DNA of 64,000 nucleotides, taken from contig NZ_JAIZEO010000005.1 in assembly GCF_024189315.1 (NCBI RefSeq), positions 1-64,000 of the forward strand, read 5' to 3'. Source of the stretch: Halobacillus sp. A5 (GTDB lineage Bacteria; Bacillota; Bacilli; Bacillales; Halobacillaceae). Both the position numbers and the translations under genes were made by a program. Below, piece by piece: positions 34,460 through 43,004 of the stretch (its first letter is position 1; every line of letters begins with the position of its first letter). Under the pieces are notes generated by a model. That model saw nothing but the letters and a program-made list of their open reading frames with translations, was not told where the DNA came from and searched no databases.

Positions 34460-34486
34460 TAATTCCTATTGATTAACTAGGAATTA
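34460..34486. promoter_or_regulatory. CymR-type operator of the yrrT operon
   Basis: TAATTCCT and AGGAATTA form a perfect 8-bp inverted repeat with an 11-base spacer, 25 bases upstream of yrrT. B. subtilis CymR binds AT-rich sites containing ATnGGAATT near this operon's promoter. A TTAACA / TATGAT promoter (spacing 18) may lie just upstream on the minus strand (about 34528-34499). Confidence 0.65.
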
Positions 34487-34546
34487 CAACTTTAACTTAT
34501 CATATTTCAAACTGAGCCTTAATGTTAACGATTTCTATAGCATCAC

Positions 34547-34580
34547 ATAAAAAGAAGCAGGACTCGCCCGCTTCTTTTAC
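34547..34580 (-). terminator. Terminator of the DEAD-box helicase gene
   Basis: AAAAGAAGC and GCTTCTTTT flank a GC-rich loop and are followed by TTATG on the minus strand. Confidence 0.75.
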
Positions 34581-35753
34581 TTACCTGCGTCTTCTCCGTC
34601 GAGACCGGTCTTTCTGTTCCCTTTCCTGCTCTCTCTTCCCCGGAGCAAAAGTGGATACTGAACGACGAAGCAGCTTTTCACCTATCCCCTTTTCTATTAT
34701 GTGCAGCGCTTGTTTATCCTTAGGTGCTGCAAAGGTAATAGCAAGACCTTTTCCGCCAGCACGTCCAGTACGGCCGATGCGGTGAATATAACTTTCCGTG
34801 TCTTGAGGAATATCATAGTTGAACACATGTGTTACTCCTTCAACATCGAGCCCTCGTGACGCTACATCCGTTGCGACTAAGTACTGGATTTTAGCGTCAC
34901 GGAAAGACTGCATCACTTTTTCCCGCTTCGCCTGCGATAAATCACCATGCAATTCATCCACTTCAAAACCTTCAGCCTTTAAAGCACCATAAAGCTTACC
35001 CGCTCTCCGTTTCGTTCTGCAGAAAATGACAGCAAGGAAAGGCCGGTGTTCATTCATAATTTGTATTAACGTATCCTGCTTAGCCCTGTCCGTTGTTTCA
35101 TAAACGAGCTGCTTAATTTCTTTAAGGGTTACTTTTTCAGCCTGAACCGTTACTTTTTCAGGTTTGTTCATTACTTTACCAGCCAGGCTCTTCACTTGAG
35201 CAGAAATAGTTGCTGAGAATGCGCTCGTCTGTCGTTGTGCAGGAGTTTCAGATAAGATCTCTTTCACATCAGGAAGGAACCCTGCTTCGAGCATTTGATC
35301 CGCTTCATCTAACACAACATGCTTTACGCTGCTTAATGAGATAGTCTCTCTGCGTACATGATCCAGCAGTCTTCCTGGAGTCGCTACAACGATGTGCGTC
35401 CGGCCTAATTTTTTTGCCTGTTTGATTACATCTTGACCCCCGTAAACCGCCAGCACTCCTGTGTGGTCTGAACGAAGCTTTTCCAGTTCCTTCGTGATTT
35501 GCAGAGCTAATTCCCGGGTAGGAGTTACAATTAATCCTTGTATAGTGGGCTGATCTGTATCAATCATTTGTAAAAGCGGCAGTAAAAAGGCGAGTGTTTT
35601 ACCTGTACCTGTCTGAGCTTCAGCCATGACATCTTGTCCATCAAGCAGCAGTGGTATCGCTTTTTCCTGAACAGGAGTAGGTTCTGTCAGCCCAAGTTTT
35701 TTCAATTTGAGTCCCAATGTTTCATTTATACCTATATTCTTAAAGGTTGTCAT
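34581..35753 (-). CDS. DEAD-box RNA helicase (CshB/YfmL-like)
   Basis: The 390-residue ATP-dependent helicase has a Q motif ([13 protein letters not shown]), Walker A AQTGTGKT, motif [11 protein letters not shown], motif III FSATIS and motif [13 protein letters not shown]. It ends with a short basic tail ([10 protein letters not shown]) in place of an RNA-binding domain, so it resembles the small helicases YfmL or CshB rather than CshA or DbpA. Likely roles are ribosome assembly or mRNA handling, especially in the cold. It is monocistronic and divergent from the M14 peptidase gene. Confidence 0.9.
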   Translation of the reverse strand: MTTFKNIGINETLGLKLKKLGLTEPTPVQEKAIPLLLDGQDVMAEAQTGTGKTLAFLLPLLQMIDTDQPTIQGLIVTPTRELALQITKELEKLRSDHTGVLAVYGGQDVIKQAKKLGRTHIVVATPGRLLDHVRRETISLSSVKHVVLDEADQMLEAGFLPDVKEILSETPAQRQTSAFSATISAQVKSLAGKVMNKPEKVTVQAEKVTLKEIKQLVYETTDRAKQDTLIQIMNEHRPFLAVIFCRTKRRAGKLYGALKAEGFEVDELHGDLSQAKREKVMQSFRDAKIQYLVATDVASRGLDVEGVTHVFNYDIPQDTESYIHRIGRTGRAGGKGLAITFAAPKDKQALHIIEKGIGEKLLRRSVSTFAPGKREQEREQKDRSRRRRRR

Positions 35754-35882
35754 TTCTCTTCACTTCTTTCTAATATGCGTCCATCTCCTTATTGTAACGG
35801 ACACATTAATTAATGAACATTTTTATTTTAGAAAAACCATATAATATTGATAATATCAATGATTCAGGGAGGGCTGCAGTGC

Positions 35883-37070
35883 ATGGAGGTTCAAGTTAGA
35901 AGCGGAGATACTTTATGGTCCTATTCCAATACATTTAACGTTCCGCTCCCCCTCATTATTCATTCCAATCCCACTATCAATCCATCTTCCCTATCCATTG
36001 GACAGACCATTCAGATTCCAGGTTACCAGCTTCAAAGCTATAACATAAAGGCAGGCGATTCTCTTTATAAATTGGCTTCAACCCAACGCTCCTCGATCGA
36101 CAGCTTATTATTAGTCAACCCAAATACAAACCCGAGAGCACTGCAAATCGGGCAGAGCATTCAAATTCCATCAAGAGTTACTTCAACGATTATTAACCCC
36201 AGACAAAATTATGACTCTCAAGTTTTAGCTGCTGATTTAGAAAACTTAGCTGATCTCTATCCTTTTATGAGAATGCGGACAATTGGCAAAAGTGTAATGG
36301 GAAAAGACTTGATTGAAATTCAAATAGGCAGAGGTGAGAAAGTAGTTCATTGGAATGGTGCTTTTCATGCCCAGGAATGGATTACCTCTGCTGTCATTAT
36401 GGAATTTGTTAATAACTACTTATTAGCTCTTACAAATAATGAAGCAATCCGGGGACATATGATGTACCCTTTCTACGATCAAATCACTTTATCGATTGTT
36501 CCAATGGTGGACCCCGACGGCGTTGATCTTGGTTTACACGGTCCGCCAGAAGGAGAGTTTGGCGAAGAAGCCTTGCGTATTAATGGCGGAAATAGGGATT
36601 TCAGGGGGTGGAAAGCGAATATCCGCGGGGTTGACTTAAATAACCAGTATCCAGCTAACTGGGAAATAGAAGCAGAACGAAAACCAAAACAACCCGCCCC
36701 GAGGGATTTTCCAGGATACGCGCCCTTGACAGAACCAGAAAGCATCGCCATGGCAGAATTAGCAGCACAATTGAATTTCGAAAAATTACTGGCTTTTCAT
36801 ACACAAGGGGAAGTCATTTATTGGGGATATAAGAATCTGGAGCCTGCCGGTTCCCGCCGGATCATCAACGAATTCTCCCGCGTGAGCGGTTATGACCCCA
36901 TCCGATACGTTTACAGCTTCGCAGGTTACAAGGACTGGTTTATTCAAGATTTTCGCAAACCAGGGTTTACAGTAGAGCTTGGTCAAGGAATCAATCCTCT
37001 GCCCATCACACAATTTGATGAAATCTATCAAAAAACGCTCGGAATCTTTTTAGCGAGTATGTACATGTAG
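35883..37070 (+). CDS. LysM-containing M14 peptidase (gamma-D-glutamyl-L-diamino acid endopeptidase type)
   Basis: The 395-residue protein has two N-terminal LysM domains (about residues 3-45 and 52-96) and a zinc carboxypeptidase domain (about 110-390). Zinc ligands are in FHAQEW (HxxE) and LLAFHTQGE, and the catalytic Glu in FTVELGQGINP. This matches endopeptidase I of Lysinibacillus sphaericus, which cuts the D-Glu-mDAP bond of spore or vegetative wall peptides. No signal peptide is seen, which also fits that enzyme. ATG 35883 lies 9 bases after GGAGGG. Confidence 0.9.
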   Translation: MEVQVRSGDTLWSYSNTFNVPLPLIIHSNPTINPSSLSIGQTIQIPGYQLQSYNIKAGDSLYKLASTQRSSIDSLLLVNPNTNPRALQIGQSIQIPSRVTSTIINPRQNYDSQVLAADLENLADLYPFMRMRTIGKSVMGKDLIEIQIGRGEKVVHWNGAFHAQEWITSAVIMEFVNNYLLALTNNEAIRGHMMYPFYDQITLSIVPMVDPDGVDLGLHGPPEGEFGEEALRINGGNRDFRGWKANIRGVDLNNQYPANWEIEAERKPKQPAPRDFPGYAPLTEPESIAMAELAAQLNFEKLLAFHTQGEVIYWGYKNLEPAGSRRIINEFSRVSGYDPIRYVYSFAGYKDWFIQDFRKPGFTVELGQGINPLPITQFDEIYQKTLGIFLASMYM

Positions 37071-37107
37071 AAGGAAAATTGTCTGGCTTGCTGCTCACTT
37101 GCCCTAT

Positions 37108-37142
37108 GAAAAAAGCGATGATCCCGGCAAGGAGCATCGCTT
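37108..37142 (-). terminator. Terminator of the 37.1-kb hypothetical gene
   Basis: AGCGATGC and CATCGCT form a stem followed by TTTTTTC on the minus strand. Confidence 0.75.
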
Positions 37143-37146
37143 CCTA

Positions 37147-37488
37147 TCACAATTTGTCCTGATTCATATGCCCATGGTGGGTTTTCAATATGGCCAGAGC
37201 ATCATTATATTCTTTACTGTCTACATCAAAATGAAGCAAATAGGTCAGGTGCTTAACCTCCGGCGGTGTATCTTCCCGTGAAGTGCTTTTCTCGGGATTG
37301 ATCACGTCACTGAAATTGGCCACGCCTGCTGACTGGCTCTGGTTTAGTACAGGCACCACCCCGGTTAACCGGGATTCTTCAGGAATCGGCTCTACCATTT
37401 CATTTGTTACGGAAAGCTTCTGGAGCTCTGCCTTCGCACTTTCGGCATCGTTTTCCGTCTTGAAGTAAGCTTCAATATGCTTAGTCAC
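37147..37488 (-). CDS. Hypothetical small acidic protein (ferredoxin-fold-like)
   Basis: The 113-residue protein starts MTKHIEAYFKTENDAESAKAEL at GTG 37488, 11 bases after AAGGAG; GTG 37500 touches the ribosome site. Two similar halves are visible: an N-terminal beta-alpha unit (IEAYFKTENDAESAKAELQ) and a C-terminal one (TYLLHFDVDSKEYNDALAIL), joined by a Ser/Pro-rich linker. The layout suggests two ferredoxin-like motifs. I do not recognise a named family. The gene is followed by a terminator and preceded by the interspersed repeat, copy 2. Confidence 0.65.
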   Translation of the reverse strand: MTKHIEAYFKTENDAESAKAELQKLSVTNEMVEPIPEESRLTGVVPVLNQSQSAGVANFSDVINPEKSTSREDTPPEVKHLTYLLHFDVDSKEYNDALAILKTHHGHMNQDKL

Positions 37489-37570
37489 CGCTATACCCAC
37501 TCCTTTTTTTATTTTGTACTATCACTATTCCCAAAACAAAGGGAACTATAACCTTTTCCAGCACGTACAA

Positions 37571-37857
37571 AAAGACGCTGAGGCTTAAGTAAAGCATTTA
37601 TGTCAAAAAAACAGACATTTGTATAAACGAGATTATTAGCGTAGTCAAAATGCGAAGACTCCTGTGGGGACAGCACGAGCCGAAGATCCCGCAGGAAAGC
37701 GCTCTTTACTTTCTGATGAATCTGAGGCTGTGTCCACGGAAAGCGAAGCATTTGGACGGAGCGATAGTGTGAATTCTTTTTAACATAAATAATCCGAACT
37801 GATTTCTAAAAATCATCCGGATTATTTATGTTTTATTCAGTTTTGTCCCGATCTTTC
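37571..37857. repeat. Bacillaceae interspersed repeat, MITE-like, copy 2
   Basis: This aligns along its full 287 bases with the element at 30198-30483, sharing blocks such as TTAGCGTAGTCAAAATGCGA, ACAGCACGAGCCGAAGAT and GGACGGAGCGATAGTGTGAA. The hairpin AAATAATCCGAA.../TCCGGATTATTT sits next to the argH stop (37862, minus) and can act as its terminator. It has no ORF of its own. Confidence 0.85.
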
Positions 37858-37861
37858 CATT

Positions 37862-39235
37862 TTATTTCAAATGTGTTTTTGCAAGCTTCAGTTGTTCCTT
37901 TACTTGTTCAAATCCTGTACCACCTTCACTGATACGGGCAGCAACCACGTGGTCAGGCGCAAGCTTTTCATAAATATCCTCTTCAAACAACTCCGAAAAC
38001 TGTTGATATTCATCAAGCTTTAATTCGAGTAAATACTTTCCTTGTTCAATAGCATAAAGAACGACTTGGCCAATGACTGCATGAGCATCACGAAATGGCA
38101 TTCCCTTGACGGCTAGATAATCAGCAATATCTGTGGCATTCGAATAATCTTCATTCACAGCCTGGCGCATATTCGCTCCCTTCACTTCCATCGAAGAAAG
38201 CATTGGAGCGAGCAAAGACAATGCCCCGTCCAGCGTTTCCATCGTATCGAACATCCCCTCTTTGTCTTCCTGCATATCCTTATTGTAGGCAAGAGGAAGC
38301 CCTTTAAGCAGCGTCAGCAGACCCATTAGATTTCCATAAATCCGCCCCGTTTTTCCACGTAGAAGCTCCGGCACGTCAGGGTTCTTCTTCTGTGGCATAA
38401 TGCTTGAACCTGTGCAGAATGCATCATCAAGCTCAACAAAATCAAACTCCTGGCTGCTCCATAGAATAAGCTCCTCCGACAACCTTGAAATATGAGTTAT
38501 TAAAATGGATGAAATCGATAAAAATTCAAGAATAAAATCACGATCGCTGACGGCGTCTAATGAGTTTGGATAAACGTTCTCAAACCCAAGAGCTTCGGCC
38601 GTCATTTTTCTATCAACAGGATAAGGCGTACCCGCAAGTGCTGCTGCTCCAAGAGGAGACCAGTCGATTCGCTTAATGCTGTCCTGAAGACGCTCTTTAT
38701 CCCGCTCAAACATCCAGAAGTAAGCCAGCAGGTGATGCGCAAATGAAACGGGCTGAGCTCGCTGCAAGTGCGTATAGCCCGGAATAATAGTATCAACATG
38801 CTGTTCGGCCTGTTCAGCCAGTGCTTGCTGAACAGCTTCAACTAACTTAATAAGCTGATTCGTCTTTTCCTTTAAATATAAGTGCATATCGGTCGCCACT
38901 TGATCATTACGGCTCCTCCCCGTATGCAGCTTGCCGCCGACCGGACCAATTTCTTCTATTAAAAGCTTTTCAATATTCATGTGAATATCTTCATCTTCTA
39001 CTGAAAACTCGACTTCATCATTTTCGATCTTTTTTTCAATGATTTGAAGACCTTCTTTAATTTGGGAGGCTTCTTCACCTGAAATAATATTACATTTGCC
39101 AAGCATTTCAACATGCGCTTTGCTTCCTTGTATATCCTGTAATGCCAATTTAACATCAAAACCGATCGAAGAGGTATACTCTTCGACCAGCTTATCCGTC
39201 GGCTTCGTAAATCTTCCGCCCCACAGCTTACTCAT
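37862..39235 (-). CDS. argH: Argininosuccinate lyase
   Basis: ArgH splits argininosuccinate to arginine and fumarate. The 457-residue fumarase/aspartase-superfamily protein starts [20 protein letters not shown] and carries the signature [15 protein letters not shown] and the catalytic-His segment [15 protein letters not shown]. It overlaps argG by 8 bases and is the last gene of the unit, ending at the interspersed repeat. Confidence 0.97.
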   Translation of the reverse strand: MSKLWGGRFTKPTDKLVEEYTSSIGFDVKLALQDIQGSKAHVEMLGKCNIISGEEASQIKEGLQIIEKKIENDEVEFSVEDEDIHMNIEKLLIEEIGPVGGKLHTGRSRNDQVATDMHLYLKEKTNQLIKLVEAVQQALAEQAEQHVDTIIPGYTHLQRAQPVSFAHHLLAYFWMFERDKERLQDSIKRIDWSPLGAAALAGTPYPVDRKMTAEALGFENVYPNSLDAVSDRDFILEFLSISSILITHISRLSEELILWSSQEFDFVELDDAFCTGSSIMPQKKNPDVPELLRGKTGRIYGNLMGLLTLLKGLPLAYNKDMQEDKEGMFDTMETLDGALSLLAPMLSSMEVKGANMRQAVNEDYSNATDIADYLAVKGMPFRDAHAVIGQVVLYAIEQGKYLLELKLDEYQQFSELFEEDIYEKLAPDHVVAARISEGGTGFEQVKEQLKLAKTHLK

Positions 39236-40466
39236 TCACACTCACCGGTACTTTCTTTGCTTTAATTTCCTTTGCTTTATGCACATCTGCATTCACTTTT
39301 GTCGGCAGTCCCCAAAGCTTAATGAAGCCTACTGCTGCATTATGGTCGAAGGCATCACCTTTAGAGTAAGTCGAAAGTTCCTCGTTATAAAGGCTGACAG
39401 GAGATTTTTTACCAACTACATTGTAATGGCCTTTAAACAACTTCACTTTAACTGTACCTGTAACTACCTGCTGCGTTTCTTCAACGAAGGCCTGCAGAGC
39501 CGGCTGAAGAGGTGAATACCATAGTCCGTCGTAAATCATTTTTGACATCTGCTGTTCAACATTCACTTTATATTGAGAAACCTCTCTAGTCAGAGTAATA
39601 AATTCGAGCTCTTTGTGAGCATTGATTAAAATCATTGCAGCAGGATTTTCATAAACCTCTCTTGATTTAATCCCTACGAGTCGATTCTCTGTATGGTCAA
39701 TACGTCCGACGCCGTGCATACCACCTAATTCATTCAGCTTTTCGATAAGCGGAACAAGATCCATCGGCTGACCGTCGAGTGCCACAGGAATGCCTTGGTC
39801 GAATTCAATTTGAACTGTATCTGGTGTATCTGGTGTTTTTTCAATAGGATTCGTCCATGCATATGCTGCCTCAGGAGCTTCCATCCAAGGATCCTCAAGC
39901 ACACCTGCTTCACAGGCACGTCCCCAGATATTCGCATCAATAGAGAATGGATTCTCTAAATTAACAGGAATTGGAATGCCTTTATCCTCTGCATATTGAA
40001 TTTGTTCATCACGGTTCATGCCCCATTCTCTTACCGGAGCAATTACTTCTAATTCAGGATTAAGTGCCTGGATAGATACTTCAAATCTAACCTGGTCATT
40101 TCCTTTACCTGTACAGCCATGTGCTACAGCCACTGCACCCTCCTGCTCAGCAACGTCCACGAGGAGCTTCGAGATGAGTGGACGGGACAATGCAGAAGAT
40201 AATGGATACTTCCCTTCATATAATGCGTTTGCTTTTAAGGCCGGCATGAGATAGTCCTTTGCCAGCATTTCCTTCGCATCTACCATGATCGCCTTAATAG
40301 CCCCAACATCAAGCGCTTTTTGACGAATGGTTTCCAGGTCCTTCCCTTCGCCCACATCAAGTCCAAGAGCAATTACGTCATATCCGTATTTCTCCTGAAT
40401 CCACTTTACCGAAATTGATGTGTCTAACCCGCCTGAATATGCTAATACTACTTTTGGTTTTGCCAT
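39228..40466 (-). CDS. argG: Argininosuccinate synthase
   Basis: ArgG condenses citrulline and aspartate with ATP. The 412-residue protein begins [20 protein letters not shown] (PP-loop SGGLDTS, residues 11-17) and has the signatures [14 protein letters not shown] and [15 protein letters not shown]-type [28 protein letters not shown] precedes ATG. It is the first structural gene behind a T-box leader. Confidence 0.97.
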   Translation of the reverse strand: MAKPKVVLAYSGGLDTSISVKWIQEKYGYDVIALGLDVGEGKDLETIRQKALDVGAIKAIMVDAKEMLAKDYLMPALKANALYEGKYPLSSALSRPLISKLLVDVAEQEGAVAVAHGCTGKGNDQVRFEVSIQALNPELEVIAPVREWGMNRDEQIQYAEDKGIPIPVNLENPFSIDANIWGRACEAGVLEDPWMEAPEAAYAWTNPIEKTPDTPDTVQIEFDQGIPVALDGQPMDLVPLIEKLNELGGMHGVGRIDHTENRLVGIKSREVYENPAAMILINAHKELEFITLTREVSQYKVNVEQQMSKMIYDGLWYSPLQPALQAFVEETQQVVTGTVKVKLFKGHYNVVGKKSPVSLYNEELSTYSKGDAFDHNAAVGFIKLWGLPTKVNADVHKAKEIKAKKVPVSVNE

Positions 40467-40504
40467 AGTAAATGCCTCCTTGTGTATTTCCTTATATTTT
40501 CCAT

Positions 40505-40750
40505 CAAAAAAGTCCGTCTCTTCTATAAATAAGAGACGGACTTCGTATCATCCGCGGTACCACTCTAATTGTCTATATAAATAGACCAGCTCATATACTG
40601 ATAACGGGAGCTCCCGGCTCTGACTACTGCTTCTTCACCAGAACTTCTCAGAAGTGCGTTTCAACGTATTTCGAATATCAGGCTTACACCGTCCCTGATT
40701 CGCTAGAATTCTAAATACATTTACTCTCTTCATCGTAGAATTATTTAGTG
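40505..40750 (-). promoter_or_regulatory. T-box riboswitch of argGH (probable Arg, CGC specifier)
   Basis: The minus-strand leader has the T-box sequence TTAGAGTGGTACCGCGG (40568-40552), a terminator AAGTCCGTCTCTT/AAGAGACGGACTT followed by TTTTTT (40543-40505), the AGTA box in GATGAAGAGAGTA (about 40734-40722) and the stem-I apical AGGGACGGTG. The specifier loop, opposite the AGTA box, reads GAAACGCA: CGC (40658-40656) followed by the usual A. Uncharged tRNA-Arg would pair there and allow argGH transcription. The specifier is placed by hand alignment. Confidence 0.9.
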
Positions 40751-40893
40751 TCTGTTTTCTGTATGTTTATTACTAATTGTTTATAATTATACATAGGTAT
40801 TTTTAAAAGTCAACGTGTTTTTTCTAATTTTTTTAATTTGTATTTTTACCCTAATGTTGATTAACAACATACGTCTGACAAGCAGATAACCCG

Positions 40894-40935
40894 TAAAAAA
40901 GGAGCGCTATGCCTGCGCAATCGCTCCTTTTTTAG
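40894..40935. terminator. Bidirectional terminator
   Basis: AAAAAAGGAGCG and CGCTCCTTTTTT form a perfect stem with a 16-base loop, downstream of the copper-storage gene (minus). Confidence 0.88.
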
Positions 40936-40940
40936 GATTG

Positions 40941-41270
40941 CTATGCTGCAAGCTTCCGGCATTCTTCCGCGCAGGCAAAGCAAGCTTCAGCACACTGCTG
41001 GCAATGGTCGTGGTCGTGCTTCTTGCACTCTTTTCCGCACGCTTCACAAATTTTCGCGCAAGCTTCCGCAAGTTCAGCTGCGAATGGAGTTCCGCGAGTT
41101 AACGCTTGTTCAAGAAAGCTGCAAATATCTGCACATTCCCTGTCAGTGCGTATACAGTCGGCCATCATTTTCACATCATCTTCCTGAAGACATGCGTCGT
41201 AGCAGTGGTTACACGCTTCCATACACTCATGCAATTTTTCAATAGTGGATTGATACTTTAAGTGAGACAT
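40941..41270 (-). CDS. Four-helix bundle copper-binding protein (Csp/YhjQ-like)
   Basis: The 109-residue protein has at least twelve Cys in helical spacings (CMEACNHCYDAC, CIRTDRECADIC, CAKICEACGKEC, CQQCAEACFACAEEC), the pattern of cytosolic copper storage proteins (DUF326, B. subtilis YhjQ). The Cys would line the bundle core and bind many Cu(I) ions. The His stretch KKHDHDHC may guide copper entry. I chose ATG 41270 (AAGGAGG 7 bases upstream); the longer ORF adds an unrelated hydrophobic part. A terminator follows. Confidence 0.88.
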   Translation of the reverse strand: MSHLKYQSTIEKLHECMEACNHCYDACLQEDDVKMMADCIRTDRECADICSFLEQALTRGTPFAAELAEACAKICEACGKECKKHDHDHCQQCAEACFACAEECRKLAA

Positions 41271-41601
41271 CTTCATCCTCCTTAGGTATAAGGTAGTTTT
41301 GTTACCTATTTTCCAATAAAGGGATAGGCTAAACCCTACATTATACTTCCCCAGGAAATGTGCAGATATTATGCATATGGCAAAAAAAATGACTATTAGG
41401 ACAACATTTAAAATTGAAGTTATTTCCAGATGTTTATGCACTACTTCTGTCCAGCTTCTTCCAGAGCATTACAAGTTTAGAAAACATCTGTATCTTTATC
41501 CTTTCCTGCGAACATTGTAGAAATTTTTGTTGTTTAAAATGGTTAAAAAGACGGTATAACCTAATATACAGCAATTAAATCTATCCATGGAGGAGATTTA
41601 A
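41271..41601. other. Intergenic stretch without supported gene
   Basis: This AT-rich stretch upstream of the copper-storage gene probably holds its promoter. I see no convincing ORF, RNA or repeat. Confidence 0.5.
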
Positions 41602-41703
41602 GTGAAAATTAAAGTGAGCAGCTGGAGGATGTTATCAAAACAGGAACAGCTATACATCTTACGGAAGATCAGCCAGCAGCCTAAGCTATTAGCTGCACGT
41701 TAA
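41602..41703 (+). CDS. Small ORF (33 aa), doubtful
   Basis: GTG 41602 lies 6 bases after GGAGGAG and opens a 33-codon ORF (contains SSWRMLSKQEQLYILRKISQ) ending in TAA. It is basic and helical. The ribosome site supports translation, but I know no family; it may be the remnant of a larger gene, as the region also holds a pseudogene. Confidence 0.35.
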   Translation: MKIKVSSWRMLSKQEQLYILRKISQQPKLLAAR

Positions 41704-41743
41704 CCGCCTTCAAGTCAATCTCTTTTGGAAAGGAAGTCGCCTA

Positions 41744-42041
41744 TCATTCTTTTATGCTCATGGAAACAGGGATGGGAAGATGGGTCTTTAAAATGAATTG
41801 AGCAGCAATGGTTTCACTAATAAAATTAACTAATTCTCCCTTGAAGTCTTCATTCACTAACAGCATTAGGACCACAGCAGCCTCATTATTAATAGAGAAG
41901 GCCTTATGTTTATCAGGTCCATAATAAATACCGAATAATCCATCTCCCTAATTTCAAATTTGTGACCTCTAATATTTCTCTTTTCACAGCTTCCTGTACT
42001 GCGTCCCCAGTTCCGCAAACCTGCAGGCAGACCTCATTCAT
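41744..42041 (-). pseudogene. NUDIX hydrolase remnant (frameshifted)
   Basis: On the minus strand one frame (42041 to about 41950) encodes GDAVQEAVKREILEVTNLKL, a recognisable NUDIX box (G...REILEVT). After about 41950 the reading continues in another frame with GDGLFGIYYGPDKHKAFSIN and AVVLMLLVNEDFKGELV, the usual C-terminal part of a NUDIX fold, to TGA at 41746. The original frame stops at once. The N-terminal part is missing as well, so this is a truncated and frameshifted gene. Confidence 0.7.
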
Positions 42042-42076
42042 TCATCTAACTTCTTCCAAAAAAGAATGCCGCTCCG

Positions 42077-42820
42077 TCATTGTCCTCCTGGCTTTACACA
42101 GGAAATCATAAGAAACAGCGGAATTCTTGCCCGCCTCTTGTATTCTTCTTCTGTGAAATAGAACGGATCCGGCTTGCCCTCTCTTACATCCTTTATTTCA
42201 AATCCGGCAGCATTAAGCAATTGAAAATATTCTTCAAATGTACGGTGATATTTAACGACCTGCTGCCCCATCCAGGGTTCACTCCGTTTACCACTGAAAA
42301 AATAATCATCTACTATCCAGTCTGTACGTCTGCCCTCTTTCTGCGCGCTTCTCATGGAAGCTGTTAAAACAGGATGCTGTACAGTAAAAATAAACCGTCC
42401 GCCTTCTCTTAATGCTTTATTAATTCTGCATAGGAGAGGTAATAAATTATCAATGTAATGAAGAGCCAGACGGGAAATCACCAGATCAAAAGCAGTTTCC
42501 TGTGAACACCACTCCTCCAGTGAAGACCTGACGACTTTACCAACAGTATTCTCCAGGTTTTTCTCAGCTTCCTTTAACATATTAGCGGAATTGTCTACTC
42601 CGAGATAAGTACCACAGCCCCGTTCTAATAATTGTCTCCCAAATCTTCCATCACCGCAGCCCAGGTCAACTACGTCTTTGCCAGCTACATTTCCCAATAA
42701 TTCTACAAACACCGGCTCTTCTATCATTTGATTTGGACTTTCGTTACAGTTTCTTTTGTTTAAGTATGAAGAAAAAAATTCAATCTGATCATACACGGAA
42801 GCCCCCTCAAATTCCTTCAA
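42077..42820 (-). CDS. Class I SAM-dependent methyltransferase
   Basis: The 247-residue protein has motif I DVVDLGCGDGRFG (about residues 53-65), YLGVDNSANMLKEAE and the motif-II-like DLVISRLALHYID, followed by LREGGRFIFTVQHP. This is a Methyltransf_11/25-type fold with a C-terminal cap of about 80 residues. The acceptor is unknown. The start is TTG 42820, 6 bases after AGGAGGG; no ATG alternative with a site exists. It is divergent from the MFS exporter gene. Confidence 0.85.
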   Translation of the reverse strand: MKEFEGASVYDQIEFFSSYLNKRNCNESPNQMIEEPVFVELLGNVAGKDVVDLGCGDGRFGRQLLERGCGTYLGVDNSANMLKEAEKNLENTVGKVVRSSLEEWCSQETAFDLVISRLALHYIDNLLPLLCRINKALREGGRFIFTVQHPVLTASMRSAQKEGRRTDWIVDDYFFSGKRSEPWMGQQVVKYHRTFEEYFQLLNAAGFEIKDVREGKPDPFYFTEEEYKRRARIPLFLMISCVKPGGQ

Positions 42821-42910
42821 TTAACACCCTCCTCTTTACTCACCTTTCCTCTTATTCGACAACCAGCTTGTAATCCCTTCCAAATATGATTGAAAAGTTA
42901 ATCAACATAT

Positions 42911-42939
42911 TTGTCACACTCCTCTTCTAGGAGTATAAT
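42911..42939 (+). promoter_or_regulatory. Sigma-A promoter of the MFS exporter with operator in the spacer
   Basis: TTGTCA (42911-42916) and TATAAT (42934-42939) are 17 bases apart. The spacer contains the inverted repeat ACTCCT-CTTCT-AGGAGT (42918-42934), placed to bind a repressor between the -35 and -10 boxes. Confidence 0.7.
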
Positions 42940-43004
42940 TTTTCATTAGGTCACTAAATAATGAGAGGTTAATAGATTTTTTTGACATACGAGGAGGACG
43001 TCTG

